NCBI GenBank assembly: GCA_030737835.1
Contig: CM060855.1
Coordinates: 6,611,786-6,675,785 of the forward strand
Origin: Acorus gramineus
Lineage: Eukaryota > Streptophyta > Magnoliopsida > Acorales > Acoraceae
Reading direction: 5' to 3'
DNA: 64,000 bases
In this document: positions 51,001-62,940 of the stretch, piece after piece
Layout: the number at the start of each line of letters is the position of its first letter
How positions within the stretch are numbered: position 1 is the first letter of the stretch
Made by a program: the position numbers and the translations under genes
The notes under the pieces: generated by a model
Seen by the model: only the letters and a program-made list of their open reading frames with translations
Databases searched by the model: none
Told to the model about the DNA's origin: nothing

Positions 51001-54000
51001 TAACAAGGCACCCTCTTTACCCTCAAACTGTTGAAATCCACTTAAATGACATTCCATAAATTATATTATAGTGCATCGTTATACACAATTTTAGGTAACT
51101 GTTAATGAATTCCCAAGCAAAATGAGCAGACCATAATTAAAGTAAAATATCCAATGATGATGTGAAAGTGCTCTTATTCAGATCTCATCTTGCACATCAC
51201 TAACTGATTGGAACATCCACATGATTTTTTTAAAATAAAATTGACTAACAATAGGATCTGATGTCAATTTCTTAATTGAGAGAAAAGGCAACCTAGCTTC
51301 ATTTGTGGAAGAGATTCAGGAAAGCTTAGGTTACAGAGAAAGTGATTGTTTCTTGATATCAAAAGGATCATCACATCACTTAGCCGACATCAGAAGCATG
51401 CAACAGAACATAAATGCATTGTGGGTGCAGATTAAAAGATGCTAGAATTATGGAAAGAAACCATGAATCCAATGAAATCCAACGTGAGCAGACCGACTCT
51501 GAGGAGCTCCTGTGTGTTAGTCTCATTCTAATCTGGTTGGGAATTGAAGTGCTTGTGACTAGTCAACGAATTGATACACACTTCCAGAGAATTTTACTAC
51601 TTAGCAGCACCACAATCATGTTTCATTTCCTTGTCACAAATTTATCATGCATGGTAGCATTTACTCCGAACTTCTTGACGAAGCAGAAATGATCTAAAAA
51701 TCAGTATCAATTTATACCAATAAAGATCCATGTTTTACAGGTAAGGCTTTACTACATATAATTGTAAATTCATAAACATAGGTACTGGTGGCAAGATTCA
51801 AAAGTTGCAATCATTTGTGCCACCAGACGGACTATCACAATGCAAAAAGTGCTCCATACCTCCATCTGTGCGCGTGTGTGTGTTAGCATAAACTACCACA
51901 ATGCATCCTACAGAGGACTTACATTTTCAAGCCTCAAGCTACCACATATGCATGCTACAGTCCATATAGATAGTGCAGTTGCTTCCTCTTCTGCTAGAAG
52001 CGCACCGTGTGCCTGATAAAGAAGAAGTGCTGGACAACCATCAGAGCTCAATCAAAGATAACAATACAATTGAATACAGATTAATGAATTGAATTGGTCA
52101 CAAAAATTATTCAAAAGGTGGAGGAAATCATGTAAAACCATGAACCTACCTCCGCCACTTCTAGACTTGTATTGAAAGTTCTCAGATCAATAGTGGAGCC
52201 AGCAATGTGCAAAACAGTTTCACCGGGCCGATGAAATTCCAAAGGATGCAAATGCTCCAAAGGATGGAAATGGAGCACAGAACCTCTGGCAGGGCTATGC
52301 AATCGGTAATAATCACATATTATTCGTAAGGAATTATGATTGTTTTCCTGGAGAGAGAAACGGGAAGTAATTTTAGAGTCCACAAACCTTAAGTATCAAA
52401 ATAACTATTGAATCAAGTGTAAAACCTCAGCCCATTTAAGAATGTCATTGTGATCACTAGAATCTTCCCGGCCAGAGGAAGAAGGCTCTTGCACCTCAAC
52501 ATCCTCCATGTCACCATTAAAGTTCCTATCGCCTCTAGGGTATCCTTGGAAGCTGCATGGACAAATTGTATAATGAGGATAAAATGAAACTTCATCATTC
52601 CAGCTGAAGATCCTGTTCATGGATTGATTAGAAAAATCTGCTTTGCATGGTGATAAAATAAAAGCTGGCTGTACCAATTCACTAGACCTATTCAGCTGCT
52701 ATGATGACATCAAACTTAAGCAATTAGATGAATATACATATACTGAAGGGTCATATGACATCTGGAGCAGATATGCATTAGAATAACAGGAAAACAAAGC
52801 ACATAATTAAAATGAAAATATGATCGTCAGGCACACTGATGGACAGAAACACTTCAGGCAAATATTAACTGCCCAAAAAGAGAGTAATTGTTGATTCACT
52901 ATGAACAATGACAACAATATATTATATGATGGGATCCTTCTCCCATCATTTGACTCATTTTACAGAAAAACATGTGAGATCACATTGTGACAGCAGATAT
53001 AAATCACAGGTACACAAAAAGACAGGCGGCATATCTTTATTCATTTCTTTTCAAGAACATATGTCAGAAAACTGCTTTGCCTTTTTCCTCCCATAAAGAT
53101 GCAAAAAATATCATAATATAGCCTAGCTTAATCAATCAGACTTCAACCTAACATTCATTACACAAACAAGCAGGGGAATAACTAACTGAAAAAGAAATTG
53201 CAAACTGCAAAGTGGGAGAAAGAGGACAAAGGTGAAACATTAGGTTAAATTGATGATGAACCCAATCTGGAGGTTTCAAATATTTTACCCACTCAGACTT
53301 GCAAAATCACAAAGACCTTCAAAAAATCAGGTGTTCTCAAAGTTTGCATAACTAGAGAAATGTCTCAGAATCTGAATCAGTCAACAAGGTTTTCACTGAG
53401 TTTAGTAGAATAAATCATTATTGGGCAAGGGCTTTGTATTATTTTGTTTCTATAATTAAGGAAATATCATATCTCCTTTTTCCCTCGGATATTTGCAAAT
53501 TAATAATTGGTGGTCAATCCACTGTTCATCAAAAAAGAATTACTTCATAAAGAAGCTCATGAGAGCTTTGGATGCCTTTAAGATAACATCAAAATAAGCA
53601 CCATTGTCATTCTGACACAACTAAGACATGGTCTTAAACTTGAGAATTTCAAATAAGTTAAAAGAATCATGGATATATGCTTACAGAAAGGCAGAGTTAT
53701 GCATTTAAATAGTTTTGATCAGAAATTGGTGAAAGCCATGACAAGAAAGGAAAGCCTTTGCTAATGCAAACTGTCAATCAGGATCTAAAATATTTTGAAT
53801 GCCCAAATGAGTATGATCAATAAAGATAATACCCAACACAAAGGAGATAGACCATTATTCTCCGTTAGTGAAATTCATTAAGGGAAGAACCCAGATCTCC
53901 TTTTTCGGCGGTAATGCTTATTGGCTAATTATATCGTTGATGATAAGAGAGAGAGATGATGATGATGATGATGATGAGAGATTTATATGAGATGCATTTC

Positions 54001-57000
54001 TTTTTTGCTATGTTAGATGCATGTTCCAACTTCCAGCTTACTAAGGTATGAAAAATGGGACCAAACTGATTCAAACAAGAACAGTGACACCAAAAATAAG
54101 TCAAACATGATAAAGCTCATGTTAGGCACCTGACACTTCTGAATCCAAAATGTCCTTCATAAAACATAGGATGATTTTTTCAAGTCTTAAAACAGAGTCT
54201 ATGAAACTTGGATATACCCATCCAGTACATTTCAGCAAGACCTATTGATTAGAATACAAGTAACAATGAAGTACTCAAACCACTATGAACACCCATGTAA
54301 GCAGATATATAGTATAAAAATACACCTGGAAGAAGATTCAGAGCTTTCATACTCTTGATGCTGCAGTAGAGGCAAAACATCCCCATGAAATTGTTTATGA
54401 ACTATTTCCTCTTTTGTCATGCTTACTTCTACAGCATGGGAATTCTCCATAACATCTTCATGTTCCACTGCATTGTGAAGCCCTTCTGACTCTGAAATGA
54501 CTTTCGAACTCATGTTGTTGTCAAATCCTTCCTTGTCTGGCTCCTCAGGCCCATTGAGTAGGATGCTACTGGAAACACTTTTGTCATCTACAATAGTCCC
54601 AGGAAATGGAAAAGATGTGGTTTCCGTTTCTGAATAATTAGATGCTACCGGAACATCATTAGTTAAGGAATGTTGTATAGATATATCAACAGATTCTTCA
54701 TGTTTATCACCATTCATCTCTGATGGTACAAAATTCAGCATGTCCAAGCCTTTGGTTAATCGCTCCAGTCTTTCTTCAGCAAATATGCTACAGGTCGAAG
54801 AAAACCAAAAAGCACATTGGACTAATGAATAAGCTTGTTGGGACATATAACAATTGAGGATTCAACAACACAATCCTATTAAAAATCATTCACCATAAAG
54901 AAGTTAATATACCGAAATTCAATGGAAAAAAACAAATGATACTAATTTCAATATAATGGAATTATCAAATTTAAAATTACAAACAAAATAAACCATCTTA
55001 TAAATTCACAAAGAAGGATTTAAAATGAAAATGCATATTCGTAGATTGGTCAGTACTGCAGCACCATAAGAATAAGAACTTTTAGGAAACAAATCAATAT
55101 TTAACTCGGGATCTATCGCATGGATCTTAATAAAATTTCTCACATCAAGGAAGATTTTAACAAGATTCAACGGCGTATTTAAGATGGTTTAGATTATAGA
55201 ATAGCTTTACTAGAGGAAAAAAATTAAAATAAAATCTAAATGAATTATCAAGTGCACTTCAGGTGCCATAAACACAGAGGACAGCATTGCTGCATAATGG
55301 CTTAGATTACCCAGACATGAACACAAGATTTAGACAAAGTTTAGTCACATTAAAAGATTGTCCCATGTCCATTAGTAAATGGAGTACCAGGGTTATTGCA
55401 ACCACAAATACATACTGTACGGAATACTTTTAGCCCTCACCCCTCGTGCCAACGGCATGATTGTGTGTACATTTGCCCAAATGCCCAAAAATAAGATTAC
55501 CTTTCATTATTTCATACATTGACCAACGCTTTGCATCCACGACAGTTCAGGGTAAGGCTTTATAAGTTCTACAACAAATTCCAGTCAAGCACCATATCCT
55601 GTGTGAGGGTATTTAGATCTTTGCTAGCGACTTCCATCCACATCTTTTGAAGTCTTTCTTAGGTGAGTTCTACTACTACTTATAGCCAATGTCAGATCCT
55701 GATCTGCTCAGCTTTTCAGTGCATAAATATTTTAATTTTACAAGAGAGGGCATATGTTAGATGATTCAATAAGGAATGCATTGCAATTCAAACTATAAAG
55801 ACCATTGTTTTGTTACTATCTGGATGCCGTGTATTGCCAAAAATCTTTTTAAGTATTTACAAATAGTAGGCAGAAAGACAAAAAGAAAAGGCACGAACAA
55901 ATTAAAAATATCAAACAATCCATATTTGTCTTTAATCGAATCTAGTGAAGTGCAGATTATCATTCACCTTCTCAGCACACCAAAATGCAAATCAAAGAAG
56001 GGAAGCCTGGATAATATGCAATAACACCGAGGAGTTGTTATGATATGGCGGCTAAAATACGAGCAAGAAGGTTGCTTTTTTGGAAGCATGGAAATCAATC
56101 CTGAAGGCTTCTGTACAATTTCCTCAACTAAAACACAACATCCATATAAAGTCGTCTCATCAGCCACCTGAGAAACAGATATGAAGCTCAGGTAAGAGAA
56201 TTTGTGCACAAATTACAAAAGTATTTATTATGAAAAACATTTATGATTCATATTTGACTCATAGTTTTCGAAATACAATAACCACTGATAAATATTACAA
56301 CTATCCAAATGAGAACACAAACCAACTCAACATGTATTATTTGATCAAATATCATTCGATCTAACACTACAAATATAAAAAAGTGATTCTTTGAAATTGT
56401 GAATAAATTATGAAGTTGGACTTTTTGCAGAGTCTACATGCTTTATATGGGATGCGGTAGCATTTAGTGTCCAAAAAAATAGTAATTCCTACTTCAGGAA
56501 TTTATACGTATCACTGAATCTGAGGAGTGCAGTAGTGTACAGATTAGTGCCCCATAAGGGGGCCTTGTCATATGAAATAAGAGGAAGAAAATTTCAGGTA
56601 TATCTAACTTGAATAGTAGTTTAGTAAAAACATGAGGTTGATGGCATGATAGATACGAGCATATCTTTCAAAGGAAGGGAGTCAATGTTCAGAACATTTG
56701 GACAGATATAATGGGATTCCTTCAAGCTTGGACCATCGTGCTCATTGGAGAAGGATCGTACTTTAACTACTAATGGGACACATTTGGGATGAACTGAAGC
56801 TATTTCTACAAGGGTTATTTTGGTCCTTTATTTTGTCATCTTTGTTTTTTTCTTTTCTACTGGTTTTCTGTTTTGCTTTCTTTTTGGAGATCCCTTGTCT
56901 CCTTTTGTTCAAGGGTTGACACATGTTCTAATATGAATATCTAATCCTTCAGTTTAAAAAAAAAAAAAAAAAGGTAAGAAGATGATTTCCAAGGCCTATG

Positions 57001-60000
57001 AAAAATTGTCATGCAGACATTTCTGAGAGTGACAGGAATGACGATTCTGACGAGTTTCTGAAAATTAGTATATTGGTACCCTAAACATATCATATGTTAT
57101 TTGATATTTTTTGGGCGCTTTCCCCTTTGTTCCTGCAACTTTTCAGAAAACATGGAGCTTCATATGTTGACAGCAAAACTATGACTCCACGACAAAAACA
57201 AAATAACAGATTCTATTCTAAATTGACATCATAACATGAATTGTCGTATGATGCAAGTTGTATCATTCACCAGCAATTCTTTGTTGTGCATATACTAAGA
57301 TGAATACTTGTATTATATGCATAACCCCATTGGAAGAAACAACTTGTTCCTGGATGTATTCGAGAATGAAACACAGCTTATATTCATTCATTTAAAAAAA
57401 AATTACCAGACGCAATGAAAAGAACTCATTTGGCAAAGATGATTTGTGTAGAAAGTCTGCAGAGTATTCACCTTACAAGTTATTGCTGAAGGGATCTGGT
57501 GTGCAAGTGTAGCTTTGTTTTAAAGATAATTTGGAATCTCATGTATAACACGTGAAGACATTTCGACTTCATGACCTTATAGAGATGATTCTATTTTAGT
57601 TGATTGAAATGGATTATGGAAATGCATACTGCAGCCATTCTCATGACAGAGACAGATGGTTACTTTTTGAAAATAAAGAAGGATATTGGAAAGTGGCTTT
57701 AAATGTGTGTAATGTAGGAAAATGGTTTTATTAAATGCTAATTAAGTATCAGAATAAATCTCCATTGAACAAAAAGGTCCCTCTTCTACTGTCTCTGCTT
57801 TGATCCTTTCTCTGCCCCCCACCCCCCAACCCCCTCTTTTTTACAGTCGTTTTATATTTCTTTAACTTTTTTACTGTACCCAATATTTATAATAGAATTG
57901 CGGGTGGTAGAGTTCCCACCTTTTTCTCAAAAAAAAATGGTTTTTTATGTTCCTCCAGACATTGTACTACTTTGTTCAATATAATGTGGTTGACTGTCTA
58001 CCTTTTTTCAAAAGAAAAGAAAAAGGTGCTAATGAACATAGTCCAAGATACAAAACATTGTTATATTAGTCATATATTTGTACACTTTTGAAAGTCTCAT
58101 CCCAATAATTTCATAATGCAACATACCATGCAATACTATGCCAGCAACTTTTAACACGGAAATGAAAACAATACTGAATATCATTGTTGTATATCATGTG
58201 TGTTAGTATCATATGAACAGTATTATACCAAGCCAACGGTGAATACAAATGACAGGCACAATAAATAATACTTGAAACCTTATTTGAGCTGTCTAAATCA
58301 ACAAACGACAATTAAGAACTTTCTATCCACTACAAGAGTTTTTTTTTTCTTTTGAGAGAGAGAAAGGTAGGAGCAATTAAAAGTATAATGTTGTTATATA
58401 AAAATATACTACAAGAATTTTTACTCTAAATGATTTTCTTAAAAGTATCAATTAGAAGTATAAAAAAATGAAAACATAAGGAAAAACAAGAACTGAAAAG
58501 GTAAACTTTTACCTGTAAACGAAATACAAATGAAAGGTCGCTCTGTTTAGTATGTTCCTGCAAAAGTAGACATGTCATACGCATTTACAATGGCACATCA
58601 GAAAAACAAAATGGCTAGAGTGCTGTTCCGAATTGATGATCGTATTAGCATATAAAAAGTCAGACCTGCTGCATCAGCAATAAGATTAATGACAGCACTG
58701 TCTGGACCTTATTGTAAATAGGGAAGACATCATGAGAGAGGAAAGATAAATTCTGGGAAAAAGTTCACCTGCCCAAGGAGGATTTCATTCAACTCACTCA
58801 TTGATGGGGTTTTTTCCACTGCATGAACCTGAATAAAACAGTTAAAGAAATTAGTCATGAACCGCTAGCTTTTTACCTTCAGAAGTTCCCATACATGTAA
58901 AGATTAGGTACAAGAGACATGGATCTGACACATGCATAATCAATGAAATTTTTGGACGTCATAAAACAAGATTGAATGCAATAGTAGAGCTACATTCAAC
59001 AACTATTGCAAAACATGCCACGGTGAAGGCATAAAAATATGTAGAAGAAGAATGCCAAATATGTTAAGAATTTCAACATTTTTTAGAGTAATTCCACCGC
59101 TTCAGAGGCCAAAAAAGCGGGGCTTGGCCCCGTAGCTTAGTGGTTGACAAGAGAAATTGCAACCAAGAGGTCATGAGTTCAAGTCTCGGCGTTTACCTAC
59201 AAAAAAAGGCCAAAAGCAGCCGACCTAGAACAGATTTACAATTTTCTTCCCTTGATGTGTATAGTAATTTATTTTACATGAAAAAATAATTTGGACAAGT
59301 CAATGAATTTCATATTTTTTACATATTTAGTTATTACATAATCTTGTGTTTTTAGATGCCATCAATCCAACTCATGGAATGTTTGTGCAATTAATGTATC
59401 AGAATCCTGTATTTCACATCCCATATCAGGAAATGGTGCACATTTATCTACAAGGATTCAATATTCAGAAGAAAACATGTGGGAATGAATATTATGTAAC
59501 ACATGTGGGATGGTTTATTAATCGGATCAACTGGAGATTGTCAGAATGAGTAGCAAATGAAATTTACTTTATGACATGTGTTCCACTTATTATGGTGTAA
59601 GGAACTTGGAAAAACTGGAGATCTAAGAATAGCACTTATTATGTTGATAATGTAGGATAACTGGAGATTTAGGAGCTTTTAAAATACAGAGTCCAAGTTT
59701 TTTTTTTTTTACGTTTTTAAAACATTAATCAAGCTCTGAGCCGCACCTGTACTGCACCAGTGATAGAACGGACCATGCTTTTTCCCAGAGGAAAGTCAGT
59801 TCTGTCACCTCTATCTCCCTCTGTTATATTTTACTCATGATAAGACTAGTCCTAGCACATTTACACACCTATACCTACTTGCTAACAACTGGTTGCTAGT
59901 TAGTCACACTAAAATTTATTTAGACTTTATCTAGTTCTGATGTTTGTCAGTGGAAGAAAGAGACCGAGAACGATCTCCATTTACAGCCTCCCTAAAAGAT

Positions 60001-62308
60001 ATGACCCCAAGAGTCTTGAAGCTTCTGAATTACTGCAATCTTTACTCGATACTAGATAACAAAGTATATCATTTCCTGTTGTAAGAAAGACTCAGAATAA
60101 ATAATATAAATAACTGCTAGAGCATATGAATAAAATCACGTAACAAAAAAATTGGGAATAAATGCAATTAAAATAAATATTCAACCTCGAGGCCTCCAGG
60201 GTAGCAGAATGAAAGAAGATCGTTATATGTGAGAGGCAGTTCTTTGTCTGGAGGGTATGCAAACAGAATCTATAAGCATTAAAAAAAATGTTAGTCAACA
60301 CAAAAGATAAAAAAACACACACCAATTATGAATAAATTCAGAATGTTTCATATACTATGAGTTCAGAAACAGCAACAACAAGTCAAACAATAAAAACAAA
60401 ACAAACACACATACGCACACACAAAAGTAGAACAAGAAAAAAGGAACCACCATTACAGATAATCAAACATGGTGGAACGGTGGACTAATGACCAGCTTCA
60501 TTGGGTTGTGCGAGGCTGAAGTTATGAATTACCTGAGGTTCAAGACTTGTTTCAGCTTGAGCTAGATCATGGCAATTCAATGTGACCCTTGATCTCTTCA
60601 AACCTTCAGAACCCTTCTCTGTAATCAGCCTTTCAATCACTCTGACATCCGTATTTGGATGGAGTCCAACAACTACCATGCTCTCAAACAGCCTGAACGG
60701 TGACTTCACAGTCCTTTGGTCCTGCTCAGAGTGAAACTGTTAGACATGAACAACCAACTCATATAATGTTACACGAAGCCAACTCATTATCGCTTGCTGT
60801 TTAGAAATAGGAAGCAGGAATCACTCTTAGAAACCTTATCATGGTACATGCTGCTATGGAGAATATTGGATGACTACATGGTTCTCCAAGCTGATATTGA
60901 TAAGATGATAATGCTTTGTATGATTGCCATGAAGGCTTTAGACCATATCGTCTCTTAACTATAGATGTGACCAATGGTAGAAGAAGCATGAATTGAAGTA
61001 TGGAACGCCTAATAAATCGGCATAAGGAACAAGATGCAGTTTTTTTTTTCTTTGATGGCTCAACTGAATACCAAAAATATCCAATTCTAAAGCCATACAT
61101 ATGAGGAGAGAGATTGAATCCTAACAGTAAAAGAACTTTTACACACAAAATTTAAAAATTCATTTTCTTTTTGGGTATCTGATGCATGTATAGTGATTAT
61201 TATGCATACCATGGCAAGTTTATCCTATTTTAGTGGTAACTTAGTAAAGCCATACAACATAAAGTCATCAGAAGTAATAGATATCCAAAGTTACAATTTA
61301 ACAGTTTGCTGGCGAAACATGGCAAATATGGTAAAATGATGAAACATTTTGAAACCAGTGTACATTCACGAGTCAAATATACTGATGAGAACAATGAAGA
61401 AGCTACTAAAAATTGATTTATGAAGAGTGAAATAGATGGGAGGATTCACCAGAATGTTTGGCAGGGAAGCTGTGCAAGTGAGTTGGAGTTACGCAGATAG
61501 ATTATATCTTGTATTATGCTTTAAAAAAAAAAAATTAAATAAAAATAAATTAAAAAACAGAGCCAGGTGGAATCAGATTCCAAAATCTAAACTTGACATC
61601 ACAATAATTAAGCCCCAATTCACTGTAAATTTTCCTTTCAAGAGTCCAGCAGCATCTGGACCAACCCAAAGAGTGAAAAACACATGTAAAGAGGAGTTGG
61701 AAGGATATTATAAAATCTGACCACCTGAGCTCCATTAGATGTCACTAAAAAAAAAAAACTTCAAATGTACCATTAACCACCATGGTCTTATTCATAATTT
61801 GTTCATATTGATCCGCGGAGCAGGATTTATATACCTAGTAGACTGTGACAGCTATAGCTTGAACTTAAAATGAACAAGGGCACCTATCCCAAAAAAAAAA
61901 AAAAAACACAACACAACAGATAATATGAACCCCTCCATTTAAAATACAGCAACTTATAGACTACAGAGCAAAAATTGAAAAGTTTACCAGAGTCTGGGTT
62001 TGGAAGCTTGCCCACTGACGTTTTTGGCTGGTAAGTATCTCCGGATTGTATGCCCCTCCTTTCTTCGATTCAGGCGGCGGAGAGAATCCTTTCAATGCCC
62101 TAGTGACGTGACGCTGCAATTTCTGAAGCGGGCTATTGCTGCTGTCATCCTTGGAAGAGAAGACCACCGACGGGCGCTGCGATCGGGCCGCTGTGGCAGA
62201 GGCCGCTGCAGCTGCCACAGCTCTCGCGACATCCTCCGTCGTTTGCATGAAGTACGAAGTTGTCCACTTCGGACTCTGCGTGTCATCATTCTTGGCCATC
62301 CAGGACAT
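39079..62308 (-). CDS. DENN (AEX-3) domain protein, probable Rab GEF, 17 coding exons found
   Basis: DENN proteins activate Rab GTPases in membrane traffic. Minus-strand exons: 61988-62308, 60533-60721, 60186-60269, 58769-58828, 58513-58557, 55968-56167, 54326-54787, 52426-52552, 52150-52347, 51923-52012, 50835-50897, 50074-50148, 49873-49923, 44426-44503, 40860-40994, 39808-39915 and 39103-39168. All junctions are GT-AG and the frame stays open for 784 codons. Family marks are RLFESMVVVGLHPN (start of the upstream DENN region), ILFAYPPD, LPFFDLHFGVLR, the core DENN segment GALLEKQIVIVCSNL, PLIRPYQWQSLLMP and LPNCMLDFLDAPVPYI, and the downstream DENN part SLLLKESFIDSFPSRDRPF. Exon 7 encodes a Ser/Glu-rich, poorly conserved insert. 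The layout resembles Arabidopsis At5g35560 from memory. A 5'-UTR intron (62343-62768) is likely. The final exon was not found: reading through the last donor gives nine more residues and a stop at 39079-39081, which is used as the provisional end. Confidence 0.9.
41262..41815 (+). mobile_element. Copia retrotransposon remnant: RNase H end plus 3' LTR
   Basis: Plus-strand codons up to 41554 encode the C-terminal RNase H region of a Ty1/Copia polyprotein (ASNSVLHERTKHIEID, VHFLREKVQ, ELADMLTKSVG, LGLIDIFAPT and stop). A purine-rich stretch follows (GAGAGGAAG), then the 3' LTR from about 41558, ending near CTAACA at about 41813. The first 48 bases (41262-41309) repeat the LTR start (GTCATTATATAGGCCTG). 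The copy is therefore a 5' LTR tip fused directly to the pol end, with nearly all internal sequence deleted. It sits antisense in the DENN gene. Confidence 0.85.
41874..42802. mobile_element. hAT-type non-autonomous element, 929 bp, with perfect 8-bp TSD
   Basis: The ends TAGGCCTGTCAACGGGTC and GACCCGTTGACAGGCCTA are perfect inverted repeats. They extend inward as about 170 bp of GGGTCGGGTCCGGGTC-type, GC-rich arms. The flanking CACCCATC is duplicated exactly (41866-41873 and 42803-42810). An 8-bp duplication is diagnostic of hAT-type insertion. The 550-bp core is AT-rich and has no transposase frame. The short GC-rich open frame on the minus strand of the right arm is a repeat artefact. Confidence 0.92.
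44311..44402 (+). mobile_element. tRNA-derived SINE, copy 1
   Basis: The sequence carries an A-box-like TAGCACAATGGTTGAGAA and a B-box-like GGTCTTGGGCTCGAGTC, spaced as in tRNA-derived pol III promoters. The tail is CTTACCTACC plus A7. AACAGTG occurs on both sides (44304-44310 region and just after the tail), a likely target duplication. It is closely related to the copy at 59119-59206. Confidence 0.75.
45279..45987 (+). pseudogene. 5'-truncated LINE with zf-RVT domain and target duplication
   Basis: The plus-strand translation carries the reverse-transcriptase zinc-binding domain: FHCFMWFLSVDKILTKANR, then CDFCGSEVETREHLFFKC (C-x2-C..H-x4-C pattern) and SMKIWEKVG. Frameshifts and stops follow. 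A 3' UTR with AGGGGTTTCTTTTTAATAAG ends in A9. CATCTCTAATACTGAA before the element (45263-45278) is repeated as CATCTCTAATGCTAAA after it (45988-46003; 14 of 16 match), as expected for target-primed reverse transcription. Confidence 0.85.
46725..46860. repeat. GCGG-palindrome-rich segment, remnant of a DNA element
   Basis: Dense overlapping palindromes such as GTGCGGCCGCAC and ATGCGGCC recur. A related fragment (GCGGTACCCCAACCGCACGC, then ACATTTTTAAACACTGCC) occurs at about 48298-48347 beyond the Mutator-like element, so the two may be the ends of one interrupted element. Confidence 0.4.
47045..47896. mobile_element. Mutator-like foldback element with internal end duplications
   Basis: The left end GGGAAAAATGTATATTACCC and the right end (complement GGAAAAAATGCATATACCCC) start inverted arms of over 80 bp (AAAGTTTGCTTATATCCATAT and so on). 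A second copy of the arm begins at about 47247 (AAAAATGCATATAAACCCC), and an inverted copy lies near 47640-47710. The flanking 9 bp are TTTCTATTT and TTTTTATTT (8 of 9), fitting Mutator-type insertion but of low complexity. No transposase. Confidence 0.7.
56690..56972 (+). mobile_element. Retrotransposon 3' UTR with poly-A tail in DENN intron 6-side
   Basis: Within the intron between exons 5 and 6, a T/G-rich stretch containing CTTTTTGGAGATCCCTTGTCTCC runs into CTAATATGAATATCTAATCC and about 17 A at 56955-56972. It resembles the 3' UTR of the LINE at 45.3-46.0 kb in composition. The 5' limit is not visible. Confidence 0.5.
57790..57940 (+). mobile_element. Possible LINE 3' tail
   Basis: A pyrimidine-rich segment with a C-rich stretch is followed by ATAATAGAATTGCGGGTGG, AGTTCCCACC and A9. 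Plant LINE 3' ends look like this, but no coding part remains. Confidence 0.35.
59119..59206 (+). mobile_element. tRNA-derived SINE, copy 2
   Basis: It starts GGGGCTTGGCCCCGTAGC and has the A-box-like TAGCTTAGTGGTTGACAA and B-box-like GGTCATGAGTTCAAGTC. The tail is GTTTACCTAC plus A7. AGGCCAAAAAAGC (59106-59118) before and AGGCCAAAAGC (59207-59217) after form a clear target duplication, differing only in A-run length. It lies in DENN intron 3. Confidence 0.85.
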
Positions 62309-62777
62309 GCAATTACCAACACGCGAATAAATTCATATATCCCTGCCCAAAACCATGCTCAAAAGTGGATTATAAAACACATTGAAAATCGCACGAATAA
62401 AGCAATTCAAGCATTGACCGCCTTTCACTTCATGCTCAGCCCAAGTCCAACCATTCTATGCATAATTTTGTTACTTGTAATTTATTTTCACGACTTCGTT
62501 TCAAGACATTTAGAACCGGTTATTGATCGATAAAAAAGTCATTCAATCATTCGATATCGAACGATAGTGATTAAAATCTATACAAACTGACCATTTATTA
62601 TTCTCTTTGTTGTTAGAATCAAATCTTCTCCTAATCTTGATGCAGAATCGTCAATCATCGAAAAGCAATATATAATCAGAACCGCAAATTATACTGAAAA
62701 ACAATCTGCTAAGCAATAGAAAGCATAGTTGATCAATAAAAACGATGAGTGATGCAGAACGGGCATACCTTAAAGAG

Positions 62778-62808
<31 letters not shown>

Positions 62809-62940
62809 TTCTAACGTCTGAGAGAGATCGATATAGAAATACAAATTCGTATCTGAATCTGAAAAAAAAAAAAACGATTGCGAATAGAACAATCGATCAT
62901 CAGAAAGAGAGAACTTTAGATAGTTGAAACGGCGGTCGAA
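62309..62940 (-). promoter_or_regulatory. DENN 5' UTR with intron and GA tract
   Basis: On the minus strand the leader exon ends at CTTTAAG|GTATGCCC (donor at 62768) and resumes after TTTTGGGCAG|GGATAT (62342), 34 bases before the start codon. The leader contains a (GA)n tract (62778-62810, CT on the plus strand), common in plant 5' UTRs and promoters. Transcription start and TATA box are not clear. Confidence 0.55.

Noticed and set aside
59119..59206. Possible functional tRNA gene
   Set aside because: A-box and B-box words are present, but there is no cloverleaf with an acceptor stem. The A-tail, target duplication and second copy identify a SINE.
62000..62533. 177-residue plus-strand open frame
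   Set aside because: Antisense to DENN exon 1 and leader, with no conserved motif.
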